DNA from: Stagnihabitans tardus
Lineage (GTDB): Bacteria > Pseudomonadota > Alphaproteobacteria > Rhodobacterales > Rhodobacteraceae
Length of the DNA: 64,000 nucleotides
Assembly (NCBI RefSeq): GCF_009925085.1
Contig: NZ_JAABNR010000002.1
Span: 341,018-405,017, forward strand
Direction: 5' to 3'
In this document: piece by piece, positions 9,192 through 17,270 of the stretch
Layout of the letters: every line of letters begins with the position of its first letter
Numbering within the stretch: the stretch's first letter is position 1
Made by a program: the position numbers and the translations under genes
Notes under the pieces: model-generated
Database searches by the model: none
Told to the model about the DNA's origin: nothing
The model's input: the letters and a program-made list of their open reading frames with translations, nothing else

Positions 9192-9572
9192 TCAGCAGGC
9201 GCCGTTTTCGGTCGGGCAATAGGCATCGCGCAGCGCCGAGACGATCTGCACGACCTCGGATTGCGCGATGGAATAGAGGATCATCTTGCCCTGGCGGCGG
9301 CTTTTCACCAGCCCCTCGGCGCGCAACCGCATGAGCTGCTGCGACACGGCAGGCTGCGATGTGCCCACGGCCTGGGTCAGGTCCGAGACATTGCGCTCGC
9401 CCCCGATCAGGTTGCACAGGATCTCGAGCCGCCCTTCGTGGCCAAGCGCGCGCAAGAGCGCCACGGCCCGGCCAAGAGCCTCGCCCTGGCCGCTTGGATC
9501 GAAGGCACCCTGCGGCGCCGAGGAGGGGACATTTGCTGTCATGCTGGATAAATGGCGCAGAACCCCTGCCAT
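9192..9572 (-). CDS. ArsR-family regulator of the SqrR/BigR (persulfide sensor) type
   Basis: About 126 residues from ATG 9570-9572; a TTG two codons earlier and an ATG at 9542 are alternatives. The winged-helix core contains SQPAVSQQLMRLRAEGLV. Two cysteines, in EILCNL (C53) and DAYCP (C119), are 66 residues apart. This is the spacing of the C41/C107 and C42/C108 pairs that form a persulfide-linked bridge in SqrR and BigR, as I recall them. A third Cys ends the protein. The metal-binding ELCVCDL motif of ArsR/CzrA proteins is absent. Sulfide-oxidising genes are not next to it; the divergent neighbour is a hydroxyacid dehydrogenase, so its regulon is open. Confidence 0.8.
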   Translation of the reverse strand: MAGVLRHLSSMTANVPSSAPQGAFDPSGQGEALGRAVALLRALGHEGRLEILCNLIGGERNVSDLTQAVGTSQPAVSQQLMRLRAEGLVKSRRQGKMILYSIAQSEVVQIVSALRDAYCPTENGAC

Positions 9573-9670
9573 ATTCAAGTCCCGTGATGCGTTTTCACGA
9601 TCAAAAACGCTCGACAGCCCGGAGGGGTCTGGCTATGTTAACGATAACAGACCCCATAGGTGAGCCTCAG

Positions 9671-10597
9671 ATGACCAAACCCGTGCTCTTGCAACTCAGC
9701 GGCTATCCGGCCTGGGACGAAACCCCCCTGGCCGAAGCCTTCGAGGTCGTGGCGCTGCACAAGGACCCTTCGGTCCTGGCAGCGGTCGGGCCCCGGGTGC
9801 GAGGGATTGCGACCAATGGCGGGCTTGGGGTTCCGGCCGAGGTCTTCGCCGCCTGTCCGAAGCTGGAGATCGTGGCGATCTATGGCGTGGGCTACGATGC
9901 GGTCGATCTTGACCTGTGCCGGGCGCGGGGCATCCGGGTGACCAACACGCCCGATGTGCTGACCGAGGATTGCGCGGACCTTGCGGTGGGGATGCTTCTG
10001 GCGCTGGCCCGGGGCATCGTCAAGGCGGAGGCCCATGCGCGGGGGCCGTGGAAACAGGGGGCCTTTCCGTTGCAGCGTCGCGTTGCGGGGATGAAGGTGG
10101 GGATCCTTGGCCTCGGCCGGATCGGGGCAGCGGTGGCGGAGCGGCTTTCGGGCTTCGGCTGCGACCTGGCCTATTCGGCGCGGAGGCCGAAGGACAACGG
10201 CATGACCTTCGTGGCCGACCCGGTGGCCTTGGCCGCGCGGTCGGATGCGCTGATCGTCACGACTTTGTCCAATGCCGAGACGCGTCATATCGTAGGCCCC
10301 CAGGTGCTGGCCGCCCTGGGGCCGGAGGGGTTCCTGGTCAATATCTCGCGCGCGGCCTGCATCGACGAAGAGGCCCTGCTGGCGGCCCTGGAGGCCGGGG
10401 GGATCGCGGGGGCGGGGCTCGATGTCTTCGAGGGCGAGCCGCATCTGAACCCGCGCTTCCTGGCCTTGTCCAATGTCGTGCTGCAACCGCATCACGCCTC
10501 GGGCACGGTCGAGACGCGCAAGGCGATGGGGGCCCTGATGCGGGCCAACCTGACCGCGCATTTCGCCGGGCAACCGCTGCCAAGCGCGGTGGTCTGA
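9671..10597 (+). CDS. D-isomer-specific 2-hydroxyacid dehydrogenase (glyoxylate/hydroxypyruvate reductase-like)
   Basis: 308 residues from ATG 9671. It has an NAD(P)-binding Rossmann motif GILGLGRIGAAVAERL, the family signatures NISRAACIDEEAL (substrate-binding Arg) and AGLDVFEGEPHLNP (catalytic Glu), and the catalytic His in LQPHHASGT. These enzymes reduce 2-oxoacids such as glyoxylate or hydroxypyruvate. A hydroxypyruvate isomerase and glycolate oxidase lie elsewhere in the window, which fits C2/C3 hydroxyacid metabolism. It is divergent from the SqrR-like regulator across about 100 bp that contains the short palindrome GTTAACGATAAC just before the gene. Confidence 0.93.
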   Translation: MTKPVLLQLSGYPAWDETPLAEAFEVVALHKDPSVLAAVGPRVRGIATNGGLGVPAEVFAACPKLEIVAIYGVGYDAVDLDLCRARGIRVTNTPDVLTEDCADLAVGMLLALARGIVKAEAHARGPWKQGAFPLQRRVAGMKVGILGLGRIGAAVAERLSGFGCDLAYSARRPKDNGMTFVADPVALAARSDALIVTTLSNAETRHIVGPQVLAALGPEGFLVNISRAACIDEEALLAALEAGGIAGAGLDVFEGEPHLNPRFLALSNVVLQPHHASGTVETRKAMGALMRANLTAHFAGQPLPSAVV

Positions 10598-10610
10598 CGG
10601 GTGCCGGGGA

Positions 10611-10690
10611 CCCGGGGTATACCCCGGGCTACGCAGCGCAACGGTATCGTCCACGCCCCGCCGCCCCGGGCTTGACCCGGGGCCTCGAGC
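10611..10690. repeat. Perfect 18-bp palindrome plus CCCGGGCTTGACCCGGGG element
   Basis: CCCGGGGTATACCCCGGG at 10611-10628 is a perfect palindrome 14 bp after the dehydrogenase stop. At 10663-10690 an inverted copy of the CCCGGGTCAAGCCCGGGG family follows (GCCCCGGGCTTGACCCGGGG and CCTCGAGC). The remaining part of the 229-bp gap contains no obvious gene. Confidence 0.75.
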
Positions 10691-10826
10691 GTCAAAGCGG
10701 GACCCCATGAGCCTGCCCCGCACCTGTGGCCTTCCCGCCACCCCTCTCCCTCGCCGCCGCAAAGAGGTTGCGCGGGGGGCAAGCCTTTGCCATCCTGCGC
10801 TTATTCGACAGCCCGAGGGATAGACC

Positions 10827-11291
10827 ATGACCTTTGCCCAATCCGTCCGCACCTGCCTGTCGAAATATGTCACCTTTTCGGGCCGGGCGACCCGCTCGGA
10901 GTTCTGGTGGTTCGTGCTCTTCTCCATCCTGGGCCTTGGCATCATTTTCGTGATCGGCGCCAGCGTCGCGCGGTCAGGGGCGCCGCCCTCTGCCGGGTCT
11001 GATCTTGGCCAGCAGATCTTGGAGTCAAGTCCGCTGGCCCTGGCGATCTTCGGCTTGGGACTGCTCTTTTACCTCGCCCTGATCCTGCCCATGATCGCCG
11101 TGACCGTGCGGCGGTTCCATGACCGTGGCCTTTCGGGCTGGCTCTACCTGGGGCTGGTCCTGATCAGCATCGTTCCCCTGGTGGGCTGGATCGCCTCGCT
11201 GGCCTCGCTGGTCATCTGCCTCCTGCCCACCCGGCCCGAGACCAACCGCTACGGCCCCGACCCGCGTCTGTCGATCGCGGATACTTTCTGA
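10827..11291 (+). CDS. DUF805 family inner-membrane protein
   Basis: 154 residues. The DUF805 signature is present: an N-terminal F-SGRATRSEFWWFVLF amphipathic start, several hydrophobic segments (about 30-45, 68-92, 108-128) and the VRRFHDRGLSGW loop. DUF805 proteins (YhaH/YhaI-like) are small membrane proteins of unknown role. It ends 3 bp before the next gene and is probably the first gene of the MoxR operon, although it is not a usual member of such clusters. Confidence 0.9.
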   Translation: MTFAQSVRTCLSKYVTFSGRATRSEFWWFVLFSILGLGIIFVIGASVARSGAPPSAGSDLGQQILESSPLALAIFGLGLLFYLALILPMIAVTVRRFHDRGLSGWLYLGLVLISIVPLVGWIASLASLVICLLPTRPETNRYGPDPRLSIADTF

Positions 11292-11294
11292 ACG

Positions 11295-11948
11295 ATGCGG
11301 GCTCCGCTGATCCTTTGGCTCCTTGCGGTGCCGGCCCTGGCCGAGAATGCGCCCCTTCCTCCGCCGCGCGGGCCGGAGGGCGAGGCGATTGCCGCGCAGA
11401 TGGAGGCACAGGGCATCGACAGCCGCATGACCTATGCGGGCAGCGCCGAGAATATCGCCAAGCCCAAGCCTCCGCCGCCGCCCGATGCGCCGCGCATCGC
11501 GGGGGGCGGGGCCTCGGCCTATTGGGTCCTGGGGCTTCTGGCCGTGGCGCTTATCTTGATCCTGCGCTTTGGCGGCGCGGGCGTCCTGACCCGCCGCAAG
11601 CCGGAAGAGGGCGCCCCGGTCACCGCGCCGGAGCATTGGCAGGTCGAGCGCGACATCGCGCCCTCCTCGCTTTTGGAGCAGATCGCCAACATGACCGACC
11701 GCAAGGCCGCCCTGGTGCGGCTTCTGCGTCATTGCCTCTTGAAGGCGGCCGAGGACAGCCGCACGCGCCTCGCCCGGGCCGATACCGAACGCGAGGCCTT
11801 TTCCCGCCTGCCGGGCGAGAAGCCGCAGCTTCGGCTGATCCTGCAAGCGGCGGAGCTGGCCCATTACGGCGGCCGCCCGGTCAGCGATGCGGGCTTCAGT
11901 GCCGCGCTGGATGCGGGGCGCCGCATCCTGGGGGGCGCCCATGGGTAA
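11295..11948 (+). CDS. DUF4129-like membrane protein of the MoxR operon
   Basis: 217 residues. A short signal-like start (MRAPLILWLLAVPALAEN) is followed by a Pro-rich stretch (KPKPPPPPDAP), one membrane helix (about 75-93, YWVLGLLAVALILILRF) and a cytoplasmic helical domain ending HYGGRPVSDAGFSAAL. The last part resembles the DUF4129 domain found beside transglutaminase and MoxR genes. Its last 8 bp overlap the start of the next gene, so translation is probably coupled. Confidence 0.75.
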   Translation: MRAPLILWLLAVPALAENAPLPPPRGPEGEAIAAQMEAQGIDSRMTYAGSAENIAKPKPPPPPDAPRIAGGGASAYWVLGLLAVALILILRFGGAGVLTRRKPEEGAPVTAPEHWQVERDIAPSSLLEQIANMTDRKAALVRLLRHCLLKAAEDSRTRLARADTEREAFSRLPGEKPQLRLILQAAELAHYGGRPVSDAGFSAALDAGRRILGGAHG

Positions 11949-13200
11949 GTGGGTCGCCGGCCTCGCGATCGCGCTTTTGATCGGGCTGGGCTTCTGGTGG
12001 CTCGGGGTTTCGACCCGGCAAGAGCTGCGCGGGCTGGATGCCTCGGTCATCGGCACCGACGGGCTGGTCAAGGTGCTGACGGACCAGGGGCTGAAGGTCG
12101 AGGTCGCGGCGCCCGGCACCGCGATCAAGGTCGGCGACATCGGCCTGCGCATCCTGCCGCTTTACGACATGGACCTTTTCGACGACCGCCCCGAGACCGT
12201 GGGCGACGTGACGCAGCGCAACATCTCGGCCTGGGCGGTGCGCTCCAAGCGGCTGCAGGCGACGACGCTGATCGTCCTGCCGAAATGGCGCTGGGCGGCG
12301 GTGCAGGAGGGCGTGGCCGCCCCCGAGACCGCGATCCCGCTGGAGGCCTATCGCCCGCTTTTCGAACAGCTGGCGATCAACGGAGTCAAGATCGGCCGCA
12401 ACCCCGCCTCCTTTGCCGAGGCGCGGGCCTATGGCCATGCGGGCGCGGCCTTCATGGAGCAAAGCTTCGACGCGACCGACCTGCCCGACCGCTGCTCGGC
12501 CTATTGGCGCCGGGGGAACTGGGCGCAGGTCATCTCCTGCCGGGGCGAGGATGACGAGGTCTTCTATGTGCTTGCCGATCCCGACCTGCTGAACAACCAC
12601 GGGCTGACCCTGGCCGACAATGCCGGGGTGGGGGCGGGGCTCTTGCGCGGCCTTTTGGTCGCGCCCTCGGACCTGGTCTATCTCGACCGGTTCGAGGCCG
12701 ATTTCACGACCTATGACGGCGGCGACGAGCGGGTGGATTACGAACGCACGCCCGACGACCTCTGGCGCTTTTTCAAGCCGCCCCTGGGCGAGATCTGGGC
12801 CATGCTGGCGATCCTTTTGGCGCTGTTCCTCTGGCGCGGGTCGCGGCGGTTTGGCCCGGTGCGCGCCCCGCAGGACGAGACGCCCGAACGCTCGCGCCGC
12901 GAGGCGATTGCCACCCGGGCGCGGCTGATCCGGCTGACCGGGCAGGATGGCGCCATGGTGGCCGATTACGTGAAATCCGACCTGACCCGCATGGCCGAGA
13001 CCGCCTTCGGCGCGGGCCGCGGCGAGGTCGCGCGGCTTTTCCCGCTGCTGGCCCGCCGCAACCCGGCGCGGGCGGCCGAATTCCAGGGCCTGGCGCAAGA
13101 GCTGATGCGCGCCACGCCCCAGCCTGCGGCGGCGCTGCGCCGCCAGCTTGACACCTATCACCAGCTTCAAAGGATCCTGACCCATGGCGATGACGCTTGA
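11941..13200 (+). CDS. DUF4350 domain membrane protein
   Basis: 419 residues from ATG 11941, chosen because it overlaps the previous stop by 8 bp in the usual operon fashion. The first helix (residues 5-22) is a membrane anchor. Next comes a DUF4350 domain resembling a glutamine-amidotransferase-like Rossmann fold (LDASVIGTDGLVKVLTDQGL). A second membrane segment near residue 288 (GEIWAMLAILLALFLW) leads into a cytoplasmic helical tail rich in Arg. DUF4350 genes regularly accompany MoxR-DUF58 pairs; function is unknown but envelope-linked. The end overlaps moxR by 17 bp. Confidence 0.85.
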   Translation: MGKWVAGLAIALLIGLGFWWLGVSTRQELRGLDASVIGTDGLVKVLTDQGLKVEVAAPGTAIKVGDIGLRILPLYDMDLFDDRPETVGDVTQRNISAWAVRSKRLQATTLIVLPKWRWAAVQEGVAAPETAIPLEAYRPLFEQLAINGVKIGRNPASFAEARAYGHAGAAFMEQSFDATDLPDRCSAYWRRGNWAQVISCRGEDDEVFYVLADPDLLNNHGLTLADNAGVGAGLLRGLLVAPSDLVYLDRFEADFTTYDGGDERVDYERTPDDLWRFFKPPLGEIWAMLAILLALFLWRGSRRFGPVRAPQDETPERSRREAIATRARLIRLTGQDGAMVADYVKSDLTRMAETAFGAGRGEVARLFPLLARRNPARAAEFQGLAQELMRATPQPAAALRRQLDTYHQLQRILTHGDDA

Positions 13201-14125
13201 AGAGTTCCGCGACCTGGCCACCCAGGTCCGCACCTCCATCGGGGGCGTGATCCGGGGGCAGGAGGCCTTGATCGACGCGGTCCTGACGGCGGTCTTCGCC
13301 CATGGCCATGTGCTGCTGGAAGGGCCTCCCGGCACGGCCAAGACGCTGCTCGCGCAGTCTTTGGGCCGGGCCGTGGCGCTGCAATTTGGGCGCGTCCAGT
13401 TCACGCCCGACCTGATGCCGGGCGATGTGCTGGGGGTCAACCTCTTCAACTTCCAGACCAATGCCTTCACCCTGACCAAGGGGCCGATCTTCACCGACCT
13501 GCTTCTCGCCGACGAGATCAACCGGGCGCCGCCCAAGACCCAGGCCGCGCTTCTCCAGGCGATGAACGAGCGCGAGGTGACCATCGACGGCGTCACCCAT
13601 CCCCTGGGCGCGAACTTCACCGTGATCGCGACGCAGAACCCGATCGAGAGCCACGGGACCTATCCCCTGCCCGAGGCACAGCTGGACCGCTTCCTCTTCA
13701 AGCTGATCGTGGATTTCCCCGACAAGGCCGCCGAGGTCGCCATCCTGCAAGCCGGCACGCCCCGGATTTCCGAGATCCCCCAGGTCCTGACGGCCGAGGC
13801 CCTGGCCGAGGGTCATGCGCTGATCCAGTCGATCCGGCTGGATGAGACGATCCTGACCTATATCGTCGACCTGATCCGGGCGACGCGGGTGGATGCCGAG
13901 GTCCTGCACGGCGCCTCGACCCGGGCGGCGACGGCGCTGGCGGGGGCGGTCCGGGCGCGGGCGGCCTTGGACGGGCGGGATTATGGCCTGCCCGACGATG
14001 TGCAACGGCTGTTCGTGCCGACGCTGCGGCACCGGATCGTGCTGGGGCCCACCGCCGAGATCGAGGGGCGAAGCGCGGATGACGTGCTGACCACGATCCT
14101 GAACCGCCAGGACGCGCCGCGCTGA
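13184..14125 (+). CDS. MoxR-family AAA+ ATPase (first cluster)
   Basis: 313 residues; ATG 13184 or 13190. Walker A is GPPGTAKT (47-54), Walker B LLLADE (106-111), sensor 1 region VIATQNPIE, and [10 protein letters not shown] is the MoxR signature. MoxR ATPases act as chaperones that load metals or remodel complexes together with von Willebrand A/DUF58 proteins. It overlaps the gene before it and shares one base with the DUF58 gene after it. A second MoxR lies at 41491-42492; the two differ clearly in sequence (for example GPPGTAKT versus GLPGLGKT), so they are old paralogues rather than a recent duplication. Confidence 0.96.
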   Translation: MAMTLEEFRDLATQVRTSIGGVIRGQEALIDAVLTAVFAHGHVLLEGPPGTAKTLLAQSLGRAVALQFGRVQFTPDLMPGDVLGVNLFNFQTNAFTLTKGPIFTDLLLADEINRAPPKTQAALLQAMNEREVTIDGVTHPLGANFTVIATQNPIESHGTYPLPEAQLDRFLFKLIVDFPDKAAEVAILQAGTPRISEIPQVLTAEALAEGHALIQSIRLDETILTYIVDLIRATRVDAEVLHGASTRAATALAGAVRARAALDGRDYGLPDDVQRLFVPTLRHRIVLGPTAEIEGRSADDVLTTILNRQDAPR

Positions 14126-15411
14126 TGCGGCCCGGGGTCCGCCTATTGGGGATCGCCACGGGGCTTCTGGCGCTGTCGGTCGTGCTTTTGGTGGGCTTCG
14201 ACCTTGAAAGCTCCGTGGTCGCCTTGTTGTGGGCCGCGGTCCTGGCCCTGGCGCTGGTGGACCTTGTCCTGACGACTCCGGCGCGCAGGCTCGGTTTGAC
14301 CGCCGACCTGGCCCCGCATGGCTTTGCGGGCCATGAGGTGGGCTTGGCCCTGACCCTGACCGGGCCTGCGACGGCGCCCATGGCCCTGCGGCTGACGCAT
14401 GAGGCCGGGCTTGCCGCCCCGCGCCCCGATGGCGTGGTGGAGCGGGCGCTGTCGCTGCCCCTGACCATCCTGCGGCGCGGCACCCACAAGATCACGGCCT
14501 TGGAGGCCATGTATCCCTCGCGCCTTGGCCTCTTCGACGTCATCGCCCGCTGGCCTCTGGACCTCTCCGTCACCGGCCTGCCCGATGTCCACCCGATCCT
14601 CTCGGGCGCGATCCGCACGCAGATCTTGCCTCTGCTGGAGGGCAGCCATGTCATGACCCTGCGCGGCGAGGGCTCGGACTTCCACCAGCTACGGGATTTC
14701 GTGCCGGGGATGGACCGGCGGTCTATCGACTGGAAACGCTCGGCGCGGATGCGCAAGCTTGTCTCGCGTGAGACCAGGGCCGAGCGCAACCATCAGATCG
14801 TGATATGTCTCGACACCGGCCACCTGATGGGAGAGCGGCTGGGGTCGCTTGCGCGGCTGGACCATGCGATCCATGCGGCCCTGGCCTTGACCTGGGCGGG
14901 GGTGCTGGCGGGGGACGTCATGGGCTTTTTCTCCTTCGGGCCGCGCCCCGGGGCCTGGTTACCGCCGCAGCCCGGGCAGAAGAGCTTCGCCCGCATCCGC
15001 GCCCATAGTGCCGACCTGACCCAGGACGATGCCGAGACGAACCACACTCTGGGCCTGACCTCGCTGGCCGGGCAGTTGAAACGCCGGACCCTGGTCGTGG
15101 TCTTTTCCGACTTCTCCGACAGCGTGACGGCGGAACTCCTGGTCGAGAACCTGACCGTGATGCGCCGCCAGCACCTGATCCTTTACGTCTCTCTGCGCGA
15201 CCCCGAGCTCGATACCCTGACCCATCCCCAAGCCCCCGGCCTGACCCCGGTGGCCGCCGCCATCGCCGCGCGGCGGCTGTCGGACGAACGCCAGCGCGTG
15301 CTGGACCGGCTGCAGCGGCTGGGCATCCTCTGCCTCGACACCACGCCGGGCGACCTGACGCCTGCCTTGATCTCGCGCTACATGGATATCAAGGCGCGGG
15401 AGATGATATGA
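14125..15411 (+). CDS. DUF58 domain membrane protein (first cluster)
   Basis: 428 residues starting at the last base of the moxR stop. Two N-terminal membrane helices (about 5-23 and 29-48) are followed by a beta-sandwich region. The DUF58 motif EGSDFHQLRDFVPGMDRRSI leads into DWKRSARMRKL and a VWA-like domain (QIVICLDTGHLMGE). DUF58 proteins are the usual partners of MoxR ATPases. The end overlaps the SpoIIM gene by 4 bp. Confidence 0.93.
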   Translation: MRPGVRLLGIATGLLALSVVLLVGFDLESSVVALLWAAVLALALVDLVLTTPARRLGLTADLAPHGFAGHEVGLALTLTGPATAPMALRLTHEAGLAAPRPDGVVERALSLPLTILRRGTHKITALEAMYPSRLGLFDVIARWPLDLSVTGLPDVHPILSGAIRTQILPLLEGSHVMTLRGEGSDFHQLRDFVPGMDRRSIDWKRSARMRKLVSRETRAERNHQIVICLDTGHLMGERLGSLARLDHAIHAALALTWAGVLAGDVMGFFSFGPRPGAWLPPQPGQKSFARIRAHSADLTQDDAETNHTLGLTSLAGQLKRRTLVVVFSDFSDSVTAELLVENLTVMRRQHLILYVSLRDPELDTLTHPQAPGLTPVAAAIAARRLSDERQRVLDRLQRLGILCLDTTPGDLTPALISRYMDIKAREMI

Positions 15412-16397
15412 GCGACCTTCTGCGATCCGCCCGTTTCCGCTCTGAACGCGAGCCCGCCTGGGCCCGGGCCGAGGCCCTGGTGGCCAAGGCCGAAGGCGGC
15501 GTCGTCCATATGACCTATGCCGAGGTGCTGGAGCTTTCCGACCTCTATCAGCAGATCGTCAATGCCCTCTCCGTCGCCCGCGCCATCTCGATGGATGCGG
15601 CCCTCCTGGCTTACCTGGAGGCCCTGTCGGCCCGGGCCTACCTGGTGATCCATGCCCCGCAGGAAAGCCTTTCGGGCCTGGTGGGCAAGCTCTTGCGGCA
15701 GGATATCCCCCAGGCCGTGCGCCGGTCCTGGGCCGCCATCCTGATCGCCTTCGTGGCCCTGGCGCTTGGCGCGGTCACGGCAGCGGTGCTCGTCGCCCGC
15801 GACCCCAGTTGGTTTTACACCTTCGTGCCACCGAGCCTCGGCGATGGTCGCACGCCCGATGCCTCGCGGGAATACCTGCGCTCGACGCTGTTCGACGGGG
15901 GCGGCCATGAGACCGAGGCGCTGTCGACCTTTGCCTCCTTCCTCTTCACCCACAACACGCAGATCGCCATCCTGATCTTTGCCGTGGGGATCTTCGCGCT
16001 GATCCCCTCCTTCGTGCTGACCTATTACAACGGGCTGGTGATCGGCGCCTTCTGGATGGCCTTTGGCCGCCACGGACTGGGCTACGAGGTCACGGGCTGG
16101 CTCTCGATCCATGGCGTGACCGAGTTGACGGCGGTGGTCATGGCCTGTGCCGGGGGGGCGCAGATGGGCTTGGCGGTGATCCTGCCCGGAGAGATGACCC
16201 GCCGCGCCGCGCTGAAGGAACGCGGGCGCGACGCGGTCCGGCTATTCGGCCTGGCCGCCATCATGCTGATCGTGGCCGCGATCATCGAGGGCTTTTTCCG
16301 CCAGATCATCCAGTCGACCGAGGCCCGGCTGGTGATCGGCTGGGGCATCGGGGCGCTTTGGGCCGCCTGGCTGGTGCTGTCAGGGAGGCCGCGATGA
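15408..16397 (+). CDS. SpoIIM-family (stage II sporulation protein M-like) membrane protein
   Basis: 329 residues, ATGA overlap with the DUF58 gene. The N-terminal soluble helical part is followed by about five membrane segments, including ILIAFVALALGAVTAAVLVA and TQIAILIFAVGIFALIPSF, then FVLTYYNGLVIGAF, HGVTELTAVVMACAGG and the last helix near residue 308. The TYYNGLVIG...HGVTEL signature is the conserved core of SpoIIM/YphA-like proteins, which occur in many non-sporulating bacteria next to MoxR, DUF58 and RDD genes. Role in this setting is unknown. Confidence 0.9.
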   Translation: MSDLLRSARFRSEREPAWARAEALVAKAEGGVVHMTYAEVLELSDLYQQIVNALSVARAISMDAALLAYLEALSARAYLVIHAPQESLSGLVGKLLRQDIPQAVRRSWAAILIAFVALALGAVTAAVLVARDPSWFYTFVPPSLGDGRTPDASREYLRSTLFDGGGHETEALSTFASFLFTHNTQIAILIFAVGIFALIPSFVLTYYNGLVIGAFWMAFGRHGLGYEVTGWLSIHGVTELTAVVMACAGGAQMGLAVILPGEMTRRAALKERGRDAVRLFGLAAIMLIVAAIIEGFFRQIIQSTEARLVIGWGIGALWAAWLVLSGRPR

Positions 16398-17260
16398 ACC
16401 TGACCAAGACCGCCCAGGGCAAGATCCTGCACCAGACCCCGCCCGAGGGCGTTCCCATCCCCTTCCGCATCGCCAGCCGCGCCGCCCGTTTCGGCGCCCA
16501 GGTGCTGGATATCGTCCTCACCTGGACCGGGGCTTTCCTGTTGCTCTTCGGCCTTCTGTGGCTGGATCTGCTGAACTGGAACGCGCTTTGGACCCTTGTG
16601 ACCCTGGTCTTCTTCCTGATCCGGGTGCCCTATTACATCCTGACCGAGCTGATCTGGAACGGCCGCACGCTGGGCAAGCGCATCCTGGGGCTGCGGGTGA
16701 TCTCGCTCGATGGCCGCCGCCTGACGCCGCACCAGATCGTCGCGCGCAACCTGATGAAGGAGGCCGAGGTCTTCCTGCCGATCGAGACCTTGATGCTCTC
16801 CTCCGATGTCAGCGGGTTTTTCGACTGGGTGATCCTCTTGTGGATGGGAGCGGTGATGACCGTGCCCTTCCTGAACAAGCCCTCGCAGCGGTTGGGCGAC
16901 ATGCTGGCGGGGACCGTGGTGGTGGAAAACCCCAAGCCCAAGCTGATGCCCGACCTGTCCCTGGCGCGGGCGGCGCCGGAACTGGTCTTCGATCAGCGCC
17001 AGTTGGACATCTATGGCCGCCATGAATTGCAGGTGCTGGAGCAGATCCTGCGCAACCGGCCGAAGTCGGCGCCGGCGATCAAGAACCTGGACGAGGTCAC
17101 CCGCGCCATCTGCCGCCGCATCGACTTTGCCCCCATGCCGCAGGGCGAGGTGGCGCAGTGGGATTTCCTGATGGAGTTCTACCGCCAGCAGCGCGAATAC
17201 CTGGAAAGCCGCAACCTTTTCGGCGACCTGCGCGAGGACAAGAACCACAAGAAGGCTTAA
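16394..17260 (+). CDS. RDD family membrane protein
   Basis: 288 residues from ATG 16394, which overlaps the SpoIIM stop (ATGA). The RDD signature is present as RAARFGAQVLDIVLTW followed by membrane helices, YYILTELIWNGRTLGKRILG and RLGDMLAGTVVVENP. It ends with a soluble helical tail of about 90 residues. It is the last gene of the seven-gene operon; 10 bp later comes the end of the convergent glycosyltransferase gene, with no obvious terminator hairpin between. Confidence 0.92.
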   Translation: MNLTKTAQGKILHQTPPEGVPIPFRIASRAARFGAQVLDIVLTWTGAFLLLFGLLWLDLLNWNALWTLVTLVFFLIRVPYYILTELIWNGRTLGKRILGLRVISLDGRRLTPHQIVARNLMKEAEVFLPIETLMLSSDVSGFFDWVILLWMGAVMTVPFLNKPSQRLGDMLAGTVVVENPKPKLMPDLSLARAAPELVFDQRQLDIYGRHELQVLEQILRNRPKSAPAIKNLDEVTRAICRRIDFAPMPQGEVAQWDFLMEFYRQQREYLESRNLFGDLREDKNHKKA

Positions 17261-17270
17261 CCCCCCCGAC

